Shown here piece by piece: positions 17,436 to 26,170 of a DNA stretch of 64,000 nt (its first letter is position 1; each line of letters begins with the position of its first letter). The notes beneath the pieces are model-generated. The model saw only the letters and a program-made list of their open reading frames with translations, had not been told where the DNA came from and made no database searches. Origin of the DNA: Chitinophaga filiformis (GTDB taxonomy: Bacteria > Bacteroidota > Bacteroidia > Chitinophagales > Chitinophagaceae); assembly GCF_021646545.1 (NCBI RefSeq), contig NZ_JAKIRP010000001.1, positions 124,001-188,000 on the forward strand, in the 5' to 3' direction. A program made the translations under genes and the position numbers.

Positions 17436-18698
17436 ATGCGCACTGTTACGTTAAAAAGGGTTGTGGTTACCGGGCTGGGGGCCTTAACGCCTATCGGAAA
17501 CGATGTAAACACATTCTGGAATAATCTTAAATCTGGTACCGGTGGTGCTGGTCCTATTACCCGTTTCGACACTACGGAGTTTAAAACCAAGTTCGCCTGC
17601 GAACTCAAGGGTTTTGATATAGAGAAATTCATGGAAAAGAAGGAAGCCCGTAAAATGGACATGTTTACGCAATATGCCATGGTGGCTGCCCAGGAAGCAG
17701 TTGAACATGCAGGCCTTCACCTGGATGGTGTGGACAAGACACAGATCGGTGTGATCTGGGCGTCCGGTAACGGTGGTATGCAGACCTTCGAAGACCAGAT
17801 CGTTGAATTCGCTCAGGGTAACTTCGTTCCTAAATTCAATCCTTTCTTCATTCCCAAACTGATCTCTGATATCGCAGCAGGTCAGATCTCCATGAAATAT
17901 GGTTTCATGGGTGTGAACTACTGTACGGTATCTGCCTGCGCTTCTTCCAGCAGCGCACTGGTAGATGCTTTCAACTACATCCGTCTGGGTAAAGCCAACG
18001 CTATCGTGGCTGGTGGTTCAGAAGCACCTGTTACCCGCGCTGGTATCGCCGGTTTCAATGCCCTCAAGGCACTGTCTACCCGCAACGAAGACCATGCTAC
18101 CGCTTCCCGTCCCTTCGACGCTGACCGCGATGGTTTCGTAATGGGTGAAGGCGCTGGTGCGATCATCCTGGAAGAGTACGAACACGCAGTGAAAAGAGGC
18201 GCTACCATCTACGCAGAAATGGTAGGTGGCGCTATGACCGCTGACGCGTATCACCTGACCGCTACCCATCCTGAAGGTCTCGGCGCCCGCCTGGGTATGC
18301 AGAGAGCCCTGGAAGATGCTGAGCTGAAACCGGAAGATGTTGACTATATCAACGCACACGCTACTTCCACCCCACTGGGCGATGTAAGCGAGCTGAAAGG
18401 TATCACCGGCGTATTCGGCGATCATATTACCAAACTCAATATCAGCGCTACCAAATCTATGACCGGTCACCTTCTGGGTGCTGCCGGCGCCATCGAAGCG
18501 ATCGCTTGTATCAAGGCTACCCAGTTCGACCTGGTACCGCCAACCATCAATACCACCTCCCTTGGTGAAGGCATCCCTACCAACCTGAACCTGACCCTCG
18601 GTAAGGCACAGGAACGTCCCGTAAATGTTGCTATGAGCAATACTTTCGGTTTCGGTGGTCATAATGCGATCGTCATATTCAAAAAATACAAGGCTTAA
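17436..18698 (+). CDS. fabF: Beta-ketoacyl-ACP synthase II (3-oxoacyl-ACP synthase)
   Basis: It condenses malonyl-ACP with acyl-ACP in fatty acid elongation in the cytoplasm. The length of 420 residues is standard for FabF. The active-site Cys168 is in VSACASSS, the two His residues are in NAHATSTPLGD and GHLLGAAGAIEAI, and the C-terminal NTFGFGGHNA is conserved. In many Bacteroidota fabF sits in an acpP-fabF-rnc operon; neither partner is next to it here, so this may be a second copy or a relocated gene. The desaturase upstream supports a lipid-related context. It ends at a strong terminator. Confidence 0.95.
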   Translation: MRTVTLKRVVVTGLGALTPIGNDVNTFWNNLKSGTGGAGPITRFDTTEFKTKFACELKGFDIEKFMEKKEARKMDMFTQYAMVAAQEAVEHAGLHLDGVDKTQIGVIWASGNGGMQTFEDQIVEFAQGNFVPKFNPFFIPKLISDIAAGQISMKYGFMGVNYCTVSACASSSSALVDAFNYIRLGKANAIVAGGSEAPVTRAGIAGFNALKALSTRNEDHATASRPFDADRDGFVMGEGAGAIILEEYEHAVKRGATIYAEMVGGAMTADAYHLTATHPEGLGARLGMQRALEDAELKPEDVDYINAHATSTPLGDVSELKGITGVFGDHITKLNISATKSMTGHLLGAAGAIEAIACIKATQFDLVPPTINTTSLGEGIPTNLNLTLGKAQERPVNVAMSNTFGFGGHNAIVIFKKYKA

Positions 18699-18719
18699 TA
18701 GCCAGACTATATTAATAGT

Positions 18720-18757
18720 AAAAGGAGCGGATTACGGTCGTAATTCGCTCCTTTTTT
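18720..18757 (+). terminator. Rho-independent terminator of fabF
   Basis: AAAAGGAGCG pairs with CGCTCCTTTT and the inner ATTAC pairs with GTAAT around GGTC, followed by a T-run. It lies 22 bp after the fabF stop. Confidence 0.9.
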
Positions 18758-18812
18758 ATATCGCGCATTCCCTGGTGACCGTAAGTATTTTGTTTCCTTT
18801 CAGGTCCAACCT

Positions 18813-19073
18813 AAAGCCATAGCAAAGGCATGTTAAAGGCATGTCAAGGCATGGATAAAGCGTACTTTTTTCTTTTTCCTTCGGATAAGATCTGGAACTA
18901 CTACCCCTGAAAAAACTGGTAACGCAAGGTCCGGTAAATAGCAGATAGAGACGGCCGTTTTATTATGCCGTCTTTATCTGTAGAGAAACAAAGGCCCCTT
19001 TTCCCGGATCAGATCTGTATGTCAAAACTGGTAGCACCAGGTCTGGTAACCAGCAGACGGGAGCTGCCCACCA
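18813..19073. repeat. Intergenic block of short direct repeats before uvrA
   Basis: The 538-bp gap between fabF and uvrA has no coding frame but has internal structure. AAAGGCATG-like units follow each other at 18813 (AAAGCCATAGC), 18824 (AAAGGCATGTT), 18835 (AAAGGCATGTC) and 18845-18854 (CAAGGCATGG), close to an 11-bp period. A second repeat is 34 bp long, 28 of 34 identical, at 18912-18945 and 19024-19057 (both begin AAAACTGGTA). A small hairpin AGACGGC/GCCGTCT (18949-18973, followed by TTTAT) lies between the copies. Confidence 0.6.
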
Positions 19074-19294
19074 TTTAATAGTGTTACCGGCAATGTATAC
19101 CCGCCCACCTGACAAGTTTATACTATAGCCTTACATATATAGCCGCCGTACCGCCCGCCATTGCCCCGATGATAATCAGCATGTTACTAAATAGCCTCAC
19201 TAAAATTTTTAGTAAACTCGTAATTATGCCGTAGTTTAGTAGTCTAAAATAGTCCGTGGGACATCTTTGGTGAACCACGGCTTTTTAAACCGAT

Positions 19295-22171
19295 ATGGCA
19301 AAGAAGAAAGAGAATGTAATAACGCCTGACCCGGCACAGGTTACGGCAGATGACCATATAGCAGTGTTTGGCGCCAGGGCACATAACCTGAAAAACCTGG
19401 ACCTGCAGTTACCCAAGAATAAACTGGTAGTCATTACGGGCATCAGCGGAAGCGGAAAATCCTCGCTTGCGTTCGATACCATTTATGCTGAGGGACAAAG
19501 GCGATACATGGAGAGCTTCTCCGCCTACGCCCGCCAGTTTATCGGCGATATGGAAAGACCTGACGTAGATAAGATCACCGGCCTTTCCCCGGTAATCTCC
19601 ATCGAACAAAAAACGACCAACAAAAACCCCCGTTCTACGGTGGGTACCATCACGGAGATATACGACTTCCTCCGCCTCCTCTATGCACGTGTAGGCGTTG
19701 CCTATTCATATAATACCGGCAAACGCATGACCCGCTTCTCAGAAGAAGAGATCCTGGACCATGTGTTTAAGAACTTTCCAAAGAAAAAGCTGGTAGTATT
19801 GGCTCCGCTCATCCGTGGTCGTAAAGGGCACTACCGCGAGCTGTTCGAACAACTCCGTAAACAGGGCTACCTTAAAGTACGCGTCAACGGCGAAATTCTC
19901 GACCTGAAAGAACGTATGCAGGTAGACCGTTACAAGATCCATGACATTGAACTGGTGGTAGACCGCATCCAGGTACAGGACGATGCCCGCACCCGTATCA
20001 GCCAGAGTGTGCAGAAAGCCCTTCAGATGGGTAAAGGCCTGCTCTTCATCATGGACAATGACAGCGGAAAAGTCAGCCAGTACAGTAAACAACTGATGTG
20101 TGAGGATACCGGCCTTTCCTACGAAGAGCCATCTCCCAACACCTTCTCCTTTAACTCCCCCTACGGGGCCTGCCCACGCTGTAAAGGACTGGGTACCATC
20201 TACCAGATAGATATGGATGCCGTCATTCCTGACTATTCCGTTTCTATTAATGACGGCGGACTCGCGCCCCTTGGTGAAGCCCGCGACACCTTTACCTTCA
20301 AACAGGTACAGCAGCTAGCCCGCAAACATAAATTCTCCCTGACAGCCCCCATCTCCGACCTGCCGCAGAAGACCTTAAACCTCCTGCTGTTCGGCGACGA
20401 GAATGGTAAGCTGGAAATGGACATGGAATTTGGCGACGGCACGGAAGAAGCTTACAACAACGAATTTGAAGGGGTGATCAATACCGTACGCCGTTATTTC
20501 AACGATACTTCATCCGATGCCGTACGTAACTGGGCCGAAAGTTTCATGAAGCTGCACACCTGCCCTGAATGTAACGGTACCCGCCTCAAAAAGGAGAGCC
20601 TCTTCTTTAAAGTGGACGAGAAGAATATCGCTGAACTGGGCAGTATGGACCTCGACAAGTTACAGGACTGGTTCAGAGACATCGAAAAACGCCTGGACAA
20701 GAAGCAGAACACCATCGCTAAAGATATCCTTAAAGAGATCCGTGAGCGCCTGGGCTTCCTGCTCAATGTGGGACTGAACTACCTCACCCTCTACCGCTCC
20801 ACCCGTACACTGAGTGGCGGTGAGAGCCAGCGTATACGCCTGGCCACACAGATAGGCTCCCAGCTGATGGGGATCACCTACATACTGGATGAGCCCAGCA
20901 TCGGACTGCACCAGCGCGATAACATGCAGCTGATCGATGCCCTCCGCAATCTGAAAGAGATGGGTAACACCGTCATTGTGGTAGAACACGATAAAGACAT
21001 CATGCTGCACGCCGATTACCTGGTGGACATTGGTCCCGGGGCAGGCGTACACGGCGGACAAATCATCGCCCAGGGCGCACCTTCCCATATCCTGAAACTG
21101 GACACACCTACCGCCGGCTATCTGAACGGGAAACGGGTAGTGCCGGTACCTGCCGAACGCCGTAAAGGCAACGGCAAAGCACTGGAACTGAAAGGCGCCA
21201 CCGGCAATAACCTGAAGAACGTCAGCGTGAAATTCCCACTCGGCGTGTTCATCTGCGTTACAGGCGTATCTGGCAGCGGCAAGTCCACCCTGATCAACGA
21301 AACACTCTACCCTATCCTCAGTAAACATGCCTACGACTCCAACCTGGAGCCAATGCCTTACAAAAGCATCAAAGGCCTGGAGAACATCGATAAGGTGATA
21401 GAAATAGACCAGTCCCCCATCGGACGTACTCCCCGGAGCAACCCTGCTACCTACTGCGGATTCTTCACAGATATCCGTCAGCTGTTTTCCCAGGTGCCGG
21501 AAGCCAAGATCAGGGGTTACAATGCAGGCCGTTTCTCCTTCAATGTGAAAAGCGGACGCTGTGATGTTTGTGAAGGCGGCGGCATGCGCGTGATCGAAAT
21601 GAACTTCCTCCCGGATGTATACGTACACTGTGAGAAATGTAACGGACGCCGCTACAACAGGGAAACACTCGAGATCCGGTACAAAGGGAAATCCATCTCC
21701 GACGTACTGGACATGACCGTAGATGAAGCCGTGGAATTCTTCCAGCCAGTCAACTACATCTACCGCAAGATCAAAACCCTCCAGGATGTGGGCTTAGGTT
21801 ACATCACCCTGGGACAATCGGCGGTAACACTTTCCGGAGGGGAGGCGCAGCGTGTGAAACTGGCTACGGAATTGTCCAAGAAAGATACCGGCAAAACCAT
21901 TTACATCCTGGACGAGCCTACCACAGGTCTCCACTTCCAGGATATCCAGCTGCTCCTGAATGTACTCAATAAACTGGTGGACCGCGGTAATACCGTATTG
22001 GTAATTGAACACAACCTGGACGTTATCAAAATGGCCGATCATATTATCGATCTGGGGCCGGAAGGCGGCGGCGGTGGAGGTACTATCCTCTGCAGCGGTA
22101 CACCTGAAGAAGTGGCCAACTGTAAGGACAGCCATACCGCCCGGTTCCTGAAACTGGAACTTAAGAATTAA
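19295..22171 (+). CDS. uvrA: Excinuclease ABC subunit A
   Basis: This is the DNA damage sensor of nucleotide excision repair; a UvrA dimer loads UvrB at lesions. The 958 residues and domain order are canonical. The first Walker A is GISGSGKSS (49-57), then a zinc module CPRCKGLG and CPECNGTR, signature LSGGESQRIRLA and Walker B YILDEPSIGLH. The second ATPase half has GVSGSGKST, the zinc finger CDVCEGGGMRV to CEKCNGRR, LSGGEAQRVKLA and IYILDEPTTGLH. All ATPase and zinc residues are intact. The start MAKKKENV is supported by the usual N-terminus. Confidence 0.98.
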   Translation: MAKKKENVITPDPAQVTADDHIAVFGARAHNLKNLDLQLPKNKLVVITGISGSGKSSLAFDTIYAEGQRRYMESFSAYARQFIGDMERPDVDKITGLSPVISIEQKTTNKNPRSTVGTITEIYDFLRLLYARVGVAYSYNTGKRMTRFSEEEILDHVFKNFPKKKLVVLAPLIRGRKGHYRELFEQLRKQGYLKVRVNGEILDLKERMQVDRYKIHDIELVVDRIQVQDDARTRISQSVQKALQMGKGLLFIMDNDSGKVSQYSKQLMCEDTGLSYEEPSPNTFSFNSPYGACPRCKGLGTIYQIDMDAVIPDYSVSINDGGLAPLGEARDTFTFKQVQQLARKHKFSLTAPISDLPQKTLNLLLFGDENGKLEMDMEFGDGTEEAYNNEFEGVINTVRRYFNDTSSDAVRNWAESFMKLHTCPECNGTRLKKESLFFKVDEKNIAELGSMDLDKLQDWFRDIEKRLDKKQNTIAKDILKEIRERLGFLLNVGLNYLTLYRSTRTLSGGESQRIRLATQIGSQLMGITYILDEPSIGLHQRDNMQLIDALRNLKEMGNTVIVVEHDKDIMLHADYLVDIGPGAGVHGGQIIAQGAPSHILKLDTPTAGYLNGKRVVPVPAERRKGNGKALELKGATGNNLKNVSVKFPLGVFICVTGVSGSGKSTLINETLYPILSKHAYDSNLEPMPYKSIKGLENIDKVIEIDQSPIGRTPRSNPATYCGFFTDIRQLFSQVPEAKIRGYNAGRFSFNVKSGRCDVCEGGGMRVIEMNFLPDVYVHCEKCNGRRYNRETLEIRYKGKSISDVLDMTVDEAVEFFQPVNYIYRKIKTLQDVGLGYITLGQSAVTLSGGEAQRVKLATELSKKDTGKTIYILDEPTTGLHFQDIQLLLNVLNKLVDRGNTVLVIEHNLDVIKMADHIIDLGPEGGGGGGTILCSGTPEEVANCKDSHTARFLKLELKN

Positions 22172-22430
22172 CAGCCGGAGGTCTCGTTTAACGTACTTCC
22201 GTATACCTGTTCCATGGAGTGTCATAGCAGATAGGTGTGCCAGGTACTGATCAATAGACAATTCGCTGGTGATGTCGTGGAACAAGGACAATAGTTTCAG
22301 TTCAAGGCAGGGAAATATACATCCTCGTCTCTCGTGTGAGGGAACTTTGCTCCCGCGCTGGCAGATAAACAACCGGCAGGTTGCGTAGACGTACTCAATT
22401 TTAAGCACTTAGTAAAAATGATATAGTACC

Positions 22431-22480
22431 CTTTCCGCGGGTGATTAATTTCACCTGCGGAAAGCGGAACTTGTAAAGGG
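22431..22480 (+). promoter_or_regulatory. Strong hairpin in the leader of the DUF6452 gene
   Basis: CTTTCCGCGGGTGA (22431-22444) pairs with TCACCTGCGGAAAG (22451-22464), 14 bp with one G-T pair. CCCTTT (22429-22434) can instead pair with AAAGGG (22475-22480), which overlaps the first stem and would be mutually exclusive. It ends 19-35 nt before the ATG with no T-run, so it is more likely a leader structure or operator than a terminator. The rest of the 327-bp gap after uvrA holds nothing I recognise. Confidence 0.45.
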
Positions 22481-22498
22481 AACTCGTAATTTGCAGGC

Positions 22499-22975
22499 AT
22501 GAAATACATTTCTGGGATTATAGCAATACTACTGTTGTCAGTATTTGCGGCCTGTGAAGATGAAACCAAAAGTTGTGACCAGACCCTGATCAGTGATCTG
22601 GGCATGAACTTTAAGAAGGACACATTGGAAGGCTTTTTAGTTAAAGATACCATCTGGCCCAAGGTCACCATGTATGCATTGGGAAGAGATTCGATCGTTA
22701 GGAACCAGCCAAGATCAAGCGTGTTTATGTCATTAGACCCACTGGCAGACAGTAGCAGGTTTTACCTGAAACTGGATTCCACCATGATACCAGACACCCT
22801 GACCTTCCGGTATAAAAGGAAACAGAACTTTGTGTCGCCAGGGTGTGGATTTGCCACTTTCTTCACCCTTGATACGGTGATCACCACCTATAATACCATC
22901 GACTCTTTACATATTAATAACAGGGAAGTAAACAGCACGAATGATACGCACATTTCTTTATTCTTTATCTATTAG
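22499..22975 (+). CDS. DUF6452 family lipoprotein
   Basis: This protein of 158 residues has an SPII signal with lipobox VFAAC (Cys19). The body has the two features of Bacteroidota DUF6452: a Cys shortly after the lipobox (ETKSCDQ) and a late CGF-type motif (FVSPGCGFATFFTLD). The gene overlaps the next one by 35 bp in another frame, so the two are translationally coupled. In related genomes DUF6452 and DUF6048 genes also travel as a pair. The function is unknown; envelope localisation is the only firm inference. Confidence 0.78.
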   Translation: MKYISGIIAILLLSVFAACEDETKSCDQTLISDLGMNFKKDTLEGFLVKDTIWPKVTMYALGRDSIVRNQPRSSVFMSLDPLADSSRFYLKLDSTMIPDTLTFRYKRKQNFVSPGCGFATFFTLDTVITTYNTIDSLHINNREVNSTNDTHISLFFIY

Positions 22976-23885
22976 TCTGGCCGGCCTGCTCACACAAGCC
23001 GCTCAGGCTCAGGTAAAACCTGCGGGAGATACCAGTATCAGGAAAACGGCTGCAGACACTTCCGCCAAACCTGCGCAACGTACGCCAACAGCGGTTGCCC
23101 CTTCAGTGAAGGCAGCGGATACTTCCGCACCTAAGGCGGTACAACGTCCGCCGGCTACAGCTATTCCCTCCGGGAAAGCACAGGACACTTCCGGACGCAA
23201 GACCACACAACGTCAGCAAGCAGCCCCTGTTGTGGCCAAAATACCTGATTCGATCTATTACGTTCCTGGCGGCCTCCGTCTGGGTATTGACATCAGCCGT
23301 TTTGCGCTGCACTTCTTCCAGCCCTATAGAACAGACGTAGCGGTACAGGCAGACGTACGCCTCAACAAAAAACTCTATGGCGCCTTCGAGGTGGGTTATA
23401 ACCGCACTTCCCATAGCGACACCAGCTATACCTATAAAGGCAGCGGCGCATATGCTACCGTCGGCGTAGACTACGACTTCCTGAGAAAGAAAGACCCTAC
23501 TGATAAGAACATGGTATATGGTGGTATCCATTATGGTTTTGCCCGTAATACCTACGAAGTACCTGCCTTCAATATCCACAACCAGTACTGGGATTCGGAA
23601 ACACCGGGTTCATTTCCTAAAACAAACATGACTGCCCACTGGATCGAGCTGACCCTGGGTATGAGAGTGGAAGCACTCCCGAATTTCTTCCTGGGATGGG
23701 CCCTGCGTGAAAAGATCATGCTCACCAACAATGCTGCCGAAGGGTTTGATCCAATTATTATTCCGGGATTTGGCAGCGGTTCCAAGAGTTCGCAGTTCGA
23801 TATGACTTACACGGTATCTTATTACCTTCCCTTGTATAAGTTAAAGATCCGCGAATCCCGGGAACCGAAAAAGAAGAAAGACTAA
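22941..23885 (+). CDS. DUF6048 family outer-membrane protein
   Basis: This protein of 314 residues has a signal peptide (FLYSLSISLAGLLTQAAQAQ). Residues about 30-95 are a low-complexity linker with three imperfect units containing DTS and RxP/QRxP (DTSAKPAQRTP, DTSAPKAVQRPP, DTSGRKTTQRQQ). The rest alternates in amphipathic beta strands (RLGIDISRFALHFF, YGAFEVGYNRT, GAYATVGVDYDFL) ending in a beta strand plus a basic tail, as in small outer-membrane barrels of DUF6048. It is coupled to the DUF6452 gene by a 35-bp overlap. The 3' end overlaps the convergent GNAT gene by 4 bp. Confidence 0.78.
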   Translation: MIRTFLYSLSISLAGLLTQAAQAQVKPAGDTSIRKTAADTSAKPAQRTPTAVAPSVKAADTSAPKAVQRPPATAIPSGKAQDTSGRKTTQRQQAAPVVAKIPDSIYYVPGGLRLGIDISRFALHFFQPYRTDVAVQADVRLNKKLYGAFEVGYNRTSHSDTSYTYKGSGAYATVGVDYDFLRKKDPTDKNMVYGGIHYGFARNTYEVPAFNIHNQYWDSETPGSFPKTNMTAHWIELTLGMRVEALPNFFLGWALREKIMLTNNAAEGFDPIIIPGFGSGSKSSQFDMTYTVSYYLPLYKLKIRESREPKKKKD

Positions 23886-24337
23886 ACTTCCCTGATCATC
23901 TCAATATGCGGGATGTCGTCTTCCAGGTACATCTCACTGCTTTGTTTAAAGCCTAAAGAAGCATAAAACTTCTCCAGGTATTGCTGTGCGCCTATTTTGA
24001 TAGGTACCTTCCCGAACCGGTCTTCCACCACGGCAATGGAATGCTGCATCAGCTTTTTGCCAATACCTGACCTTCTGGCGCGTGGCGAGGTGACCACCCG
24101 CCCGATGGAGCACATGTCAAACTTAATACCCGGACCAAACACACGGGTATAAGCTACCAGCTCATTATCCAGTTCGTCATCAAATCCCATGATATGCACA
24201 GCCAGCTGGTCCGCATTATCCATATCCAGGAAAACACAATTCTGTTCCACCACAAATACCTCGCTCCTGAGGCGTAATAATGCATATAGTTCCTGTGTGG
24301 TTAACTCTTCAAACGTCTTGGTAATCCAGTGTATCAT
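23882..24337 (-). CDS. GNAT family N-acetyltransferase, ElaA-like
   Basis: This protein of about 151 residues starts MIHWITKTFEELTTQELYALLRLRSEVFVVEQNC, which is the ElaA N-terminus. The acetyl-CoA-binding motif A follows (IGRVVTSPRARRSGIGKKLM), with V-x-x-x-x-R-R-x-G-I-G. The C-terminal GAQQYLEKFYASLGFKQ is also conserved. ATG 24337 is chosen because the upstream 27 residues of the open frame have no family match. The substrate is unknown. Confidence 0.88.
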   Translation of the reverse strand: MIHWITKTFEELTTQELYALLRLRSEVFVVEQNCVFLDMDNADQLAVHIMGFDDELDNELVAYTRVFGPGIKFDMCSIGRVVTSPRARRSGIGKKLMQHSIAVVEDRFGKVPIKIGAQQYLEKFYASLGFKQSSEMYLEDDIPHIEMIREV

Positions 24338-24458
24338 AAGATTGTTATTTATTGATTTGAGCAGGGCTATAAACACGTGGCCTAACCGGGTATAGCATAC
24401 AGCCTCCTCCTTGATCAAAAAGCGTGTTTACAGCAAATGTAATTAACAAAACACAATA

Positions 24459-24557
24459 GGACTCCGTCAGGAGTCCCGTGTTTGTAGCGCGGGGTTTCAA
24501 CCCCGGGGAATAATCATGCATAACATTGGAACCATGTTTGTAACACCGGTTTCAAAC
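24459..24557. repeat. Palindromic intergenic repeat
   Basis: Two hairpins are adjacent: GGACTCC/GGAGTCC (24459-24476) and CGGGGTT/AACCCCG (24490-24505). The segment TGTTTGTAGCGCGGGGTTTCAA (24479-24500) recurs in degenerate form at 24536-24557. This hairpin-plus-direct-repeat pattern looks like dispersed palindromic elements of Bacteroidota chromosomes. It lies between the divergent GNAT and ABC genes. Confidence 0.5.
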
Positions 24558-24619
24558 AAACACCAACAAATGGTAAAATAAATAATAAATTAGCCGGGAA
24601 TTTCGAGAAACAGTAAGAT

Positions 24620-26116
24620 ATGAGTACCCATGCCATTCCATTCCTATCACTGGAACACATTACCGTACGTTACCTGGATAAAACCCTCTTCACCGGCCTG
24701 GACTGGCAAATCAATACAGGAGAACAATGGGCAATCACCGGCCCCAGTGGCTCCGGTAAATCTGCCTTGCTCAACACGATAGCGGGAAAGTTCAACGTGA
24801 TCAATGGCAGTATACATCACCATTTCAGCGAAACCTACCGCCAGCAGCATACCATCACCGACCCATATTTCAGCTACCGGGACCTGCTGGCACTGGTGGG
24901 ACATCATCATGCCTTCCGGAACCGCTCCAATACGACGACAGATTTCTACTACCAGCAGCGGTTCAACAGCATGGACTCATCCGATGCCCCTACCGTACGG
25001 GAATACCTGTACGGAGAAACGGGCGGGACGCCGGAACAAACACCCATCCTGGAACCACTGAAGATCCCGGCCCTGATGGATAAGGAACTGATCAAACTCT
25101 CCAACGGCGAAACCCGCCGGGTAATGATTGCCAAATCATTGTTAAAACAGCCGGTATTGCTGATGCTGGACAATCCTTTCAGCGGTTTGGACGTTCAGAC
25201 AAGGAAGCACTTCAGTGATATGGTGAACAGGATCATTGCCGGTGGTACAACTGTATTGCTGGTCACTTCTCCGTCGGAAGTACCGGAAAATATTACCCAT
25301 GTGCTGACGCTGGAAGAAGGCCGCATAACAGGAAAGTACACACGGGAAGAATATCTGAAGATCCCCCAGCCAGCTACTGACCAGCGCTGGCAGGTAGATG
25401 AAGAAAAGATCCGGGCGATCGTGAAGAACACGCCGTCACCATATGAGACCATCATCAGGATGGAACAGATAAAAGTACAGTATGGCGAACATTTGATCCT
25501 CGACGATGTTAACTGGATAGTGAAGCCTAACGAAAAATGGGCTTTGCTGGGTCATAACGGTGCAGGAAAATCAACCTTGTTAAGCCTGATAAATGGTGAC
25601 AATCCACAGGCCTATGCACAGGAACTCTACTTGTTTGACCGTAAGAGAGGTAGCGGAGAAAGCATCTGGGATATTAAGAAGAAGATAGGCTTTGTATCAC
25701 CCGAACTACACCAATACTTCCAGGCCGGCAGTAATTGCCTGCAGGTAGTTGTATCAGGATTCTTTGATATTATCGGCAGCAACCGCCAGGGCACTGCCGA
25801 ACAACAGGAACACGCCGCTGCGTGGATGGATATACTGGACATTGCAACATATGCAAACCAGGCTTTTAAAGGAGTTCCCGAAAGTATACAGCGACTGACC
25901 CTCCTGGCCCGCGCCCTGGTAAAAGAACCCCCATTGCTCATTTTCGACGAACCCTGCCAGGGATTAGACCAGCAACAAAAGGACCATTTTAAACATGTCA
26001 TTGATGTCCTATGTGGTGTGATGGATCTGACCCTTATATTCGTTACACACTACCAGGAAGAGATTCCGGCAGCAGTTACCAATGTATTGAAACTGGAGAG
26101 GGGACGATCCATATAA
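24620..26116 (+). CDS. Tandem ABC ATPase, ModF-like, no membrane domain
   Basis: This protein of 498 residues contains two fused ABC ATPase domains. The first has Walker A GPSGSGKSA (about 39-47), signature LSNGETRRVMIA and Walker B LLMLDNPFSGLD. In the second, Walker A is GHNGAGKST, Walker B is LLIFDEPCQGLD, and the signature is degenerate (GVPESIQRLTLLARAL, lacking LSGG). The order and size resemble E. coli ModF (PhrA), a soluble protein of unclear role. No permease or molybdate gene is near. The first Walker B has Asn in place of the catalytic Glu (LDNP), so the two sites may differ in activity. Confidence 0.85.
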   Translation: MSTHAIPFLSLEHITVRYLDKTLFTGLDWQINTGEQWAITGPSGSGKSALLNTIAGKFNVINGSIHHHFSETYRQQHTITDPYFSYRDLLALVGHHHAFRNRSNTTTDFYYQQRFNSMDSSDAPTVREYLYGETGGTPEQTPILEPLKIPALMDKELIKLSNGETRRVMIAKSLLKQPVLLMLDNPFSGLDVQTRKHFSDMVNRIIAGGTTVLLVTSPSEVPENITHVLTLEEGRITGKYTREEYLKIPQPATDQRWQVDEEKIRAIVKNTPSPYETIIRMEQIKVQYGEHLILDDVNWIVKPNEKWALLGHNGAGKSTLLSLINGDNPQAYAQELYLFDRKRGSGESIWDIKKKIGFVSPELHQYFQAGSNCLQVVVSGFFDIIGSNRQGTAEQQEHAAAWMDILDIATYANQAFKGVPESIQRLTLLARALVKEPPLLIFDEPCQGLDQQQKDHFKHVIDVLCGVMDLTLIFVTHYQEEIPAAVTNVLKLERGRSI

Positions 26117-26170
26117 TAATATTATAATACATTTAGTTTACCTTTATATCTTAAACAGCATTTAAACCTC

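Noticed and set aside
20660..21628. Minus-strand frame of 322 codons inside uvrA
   Set aside because: Mirror frame of a GC-rich, highly conserved gene; no motif and no promoter.
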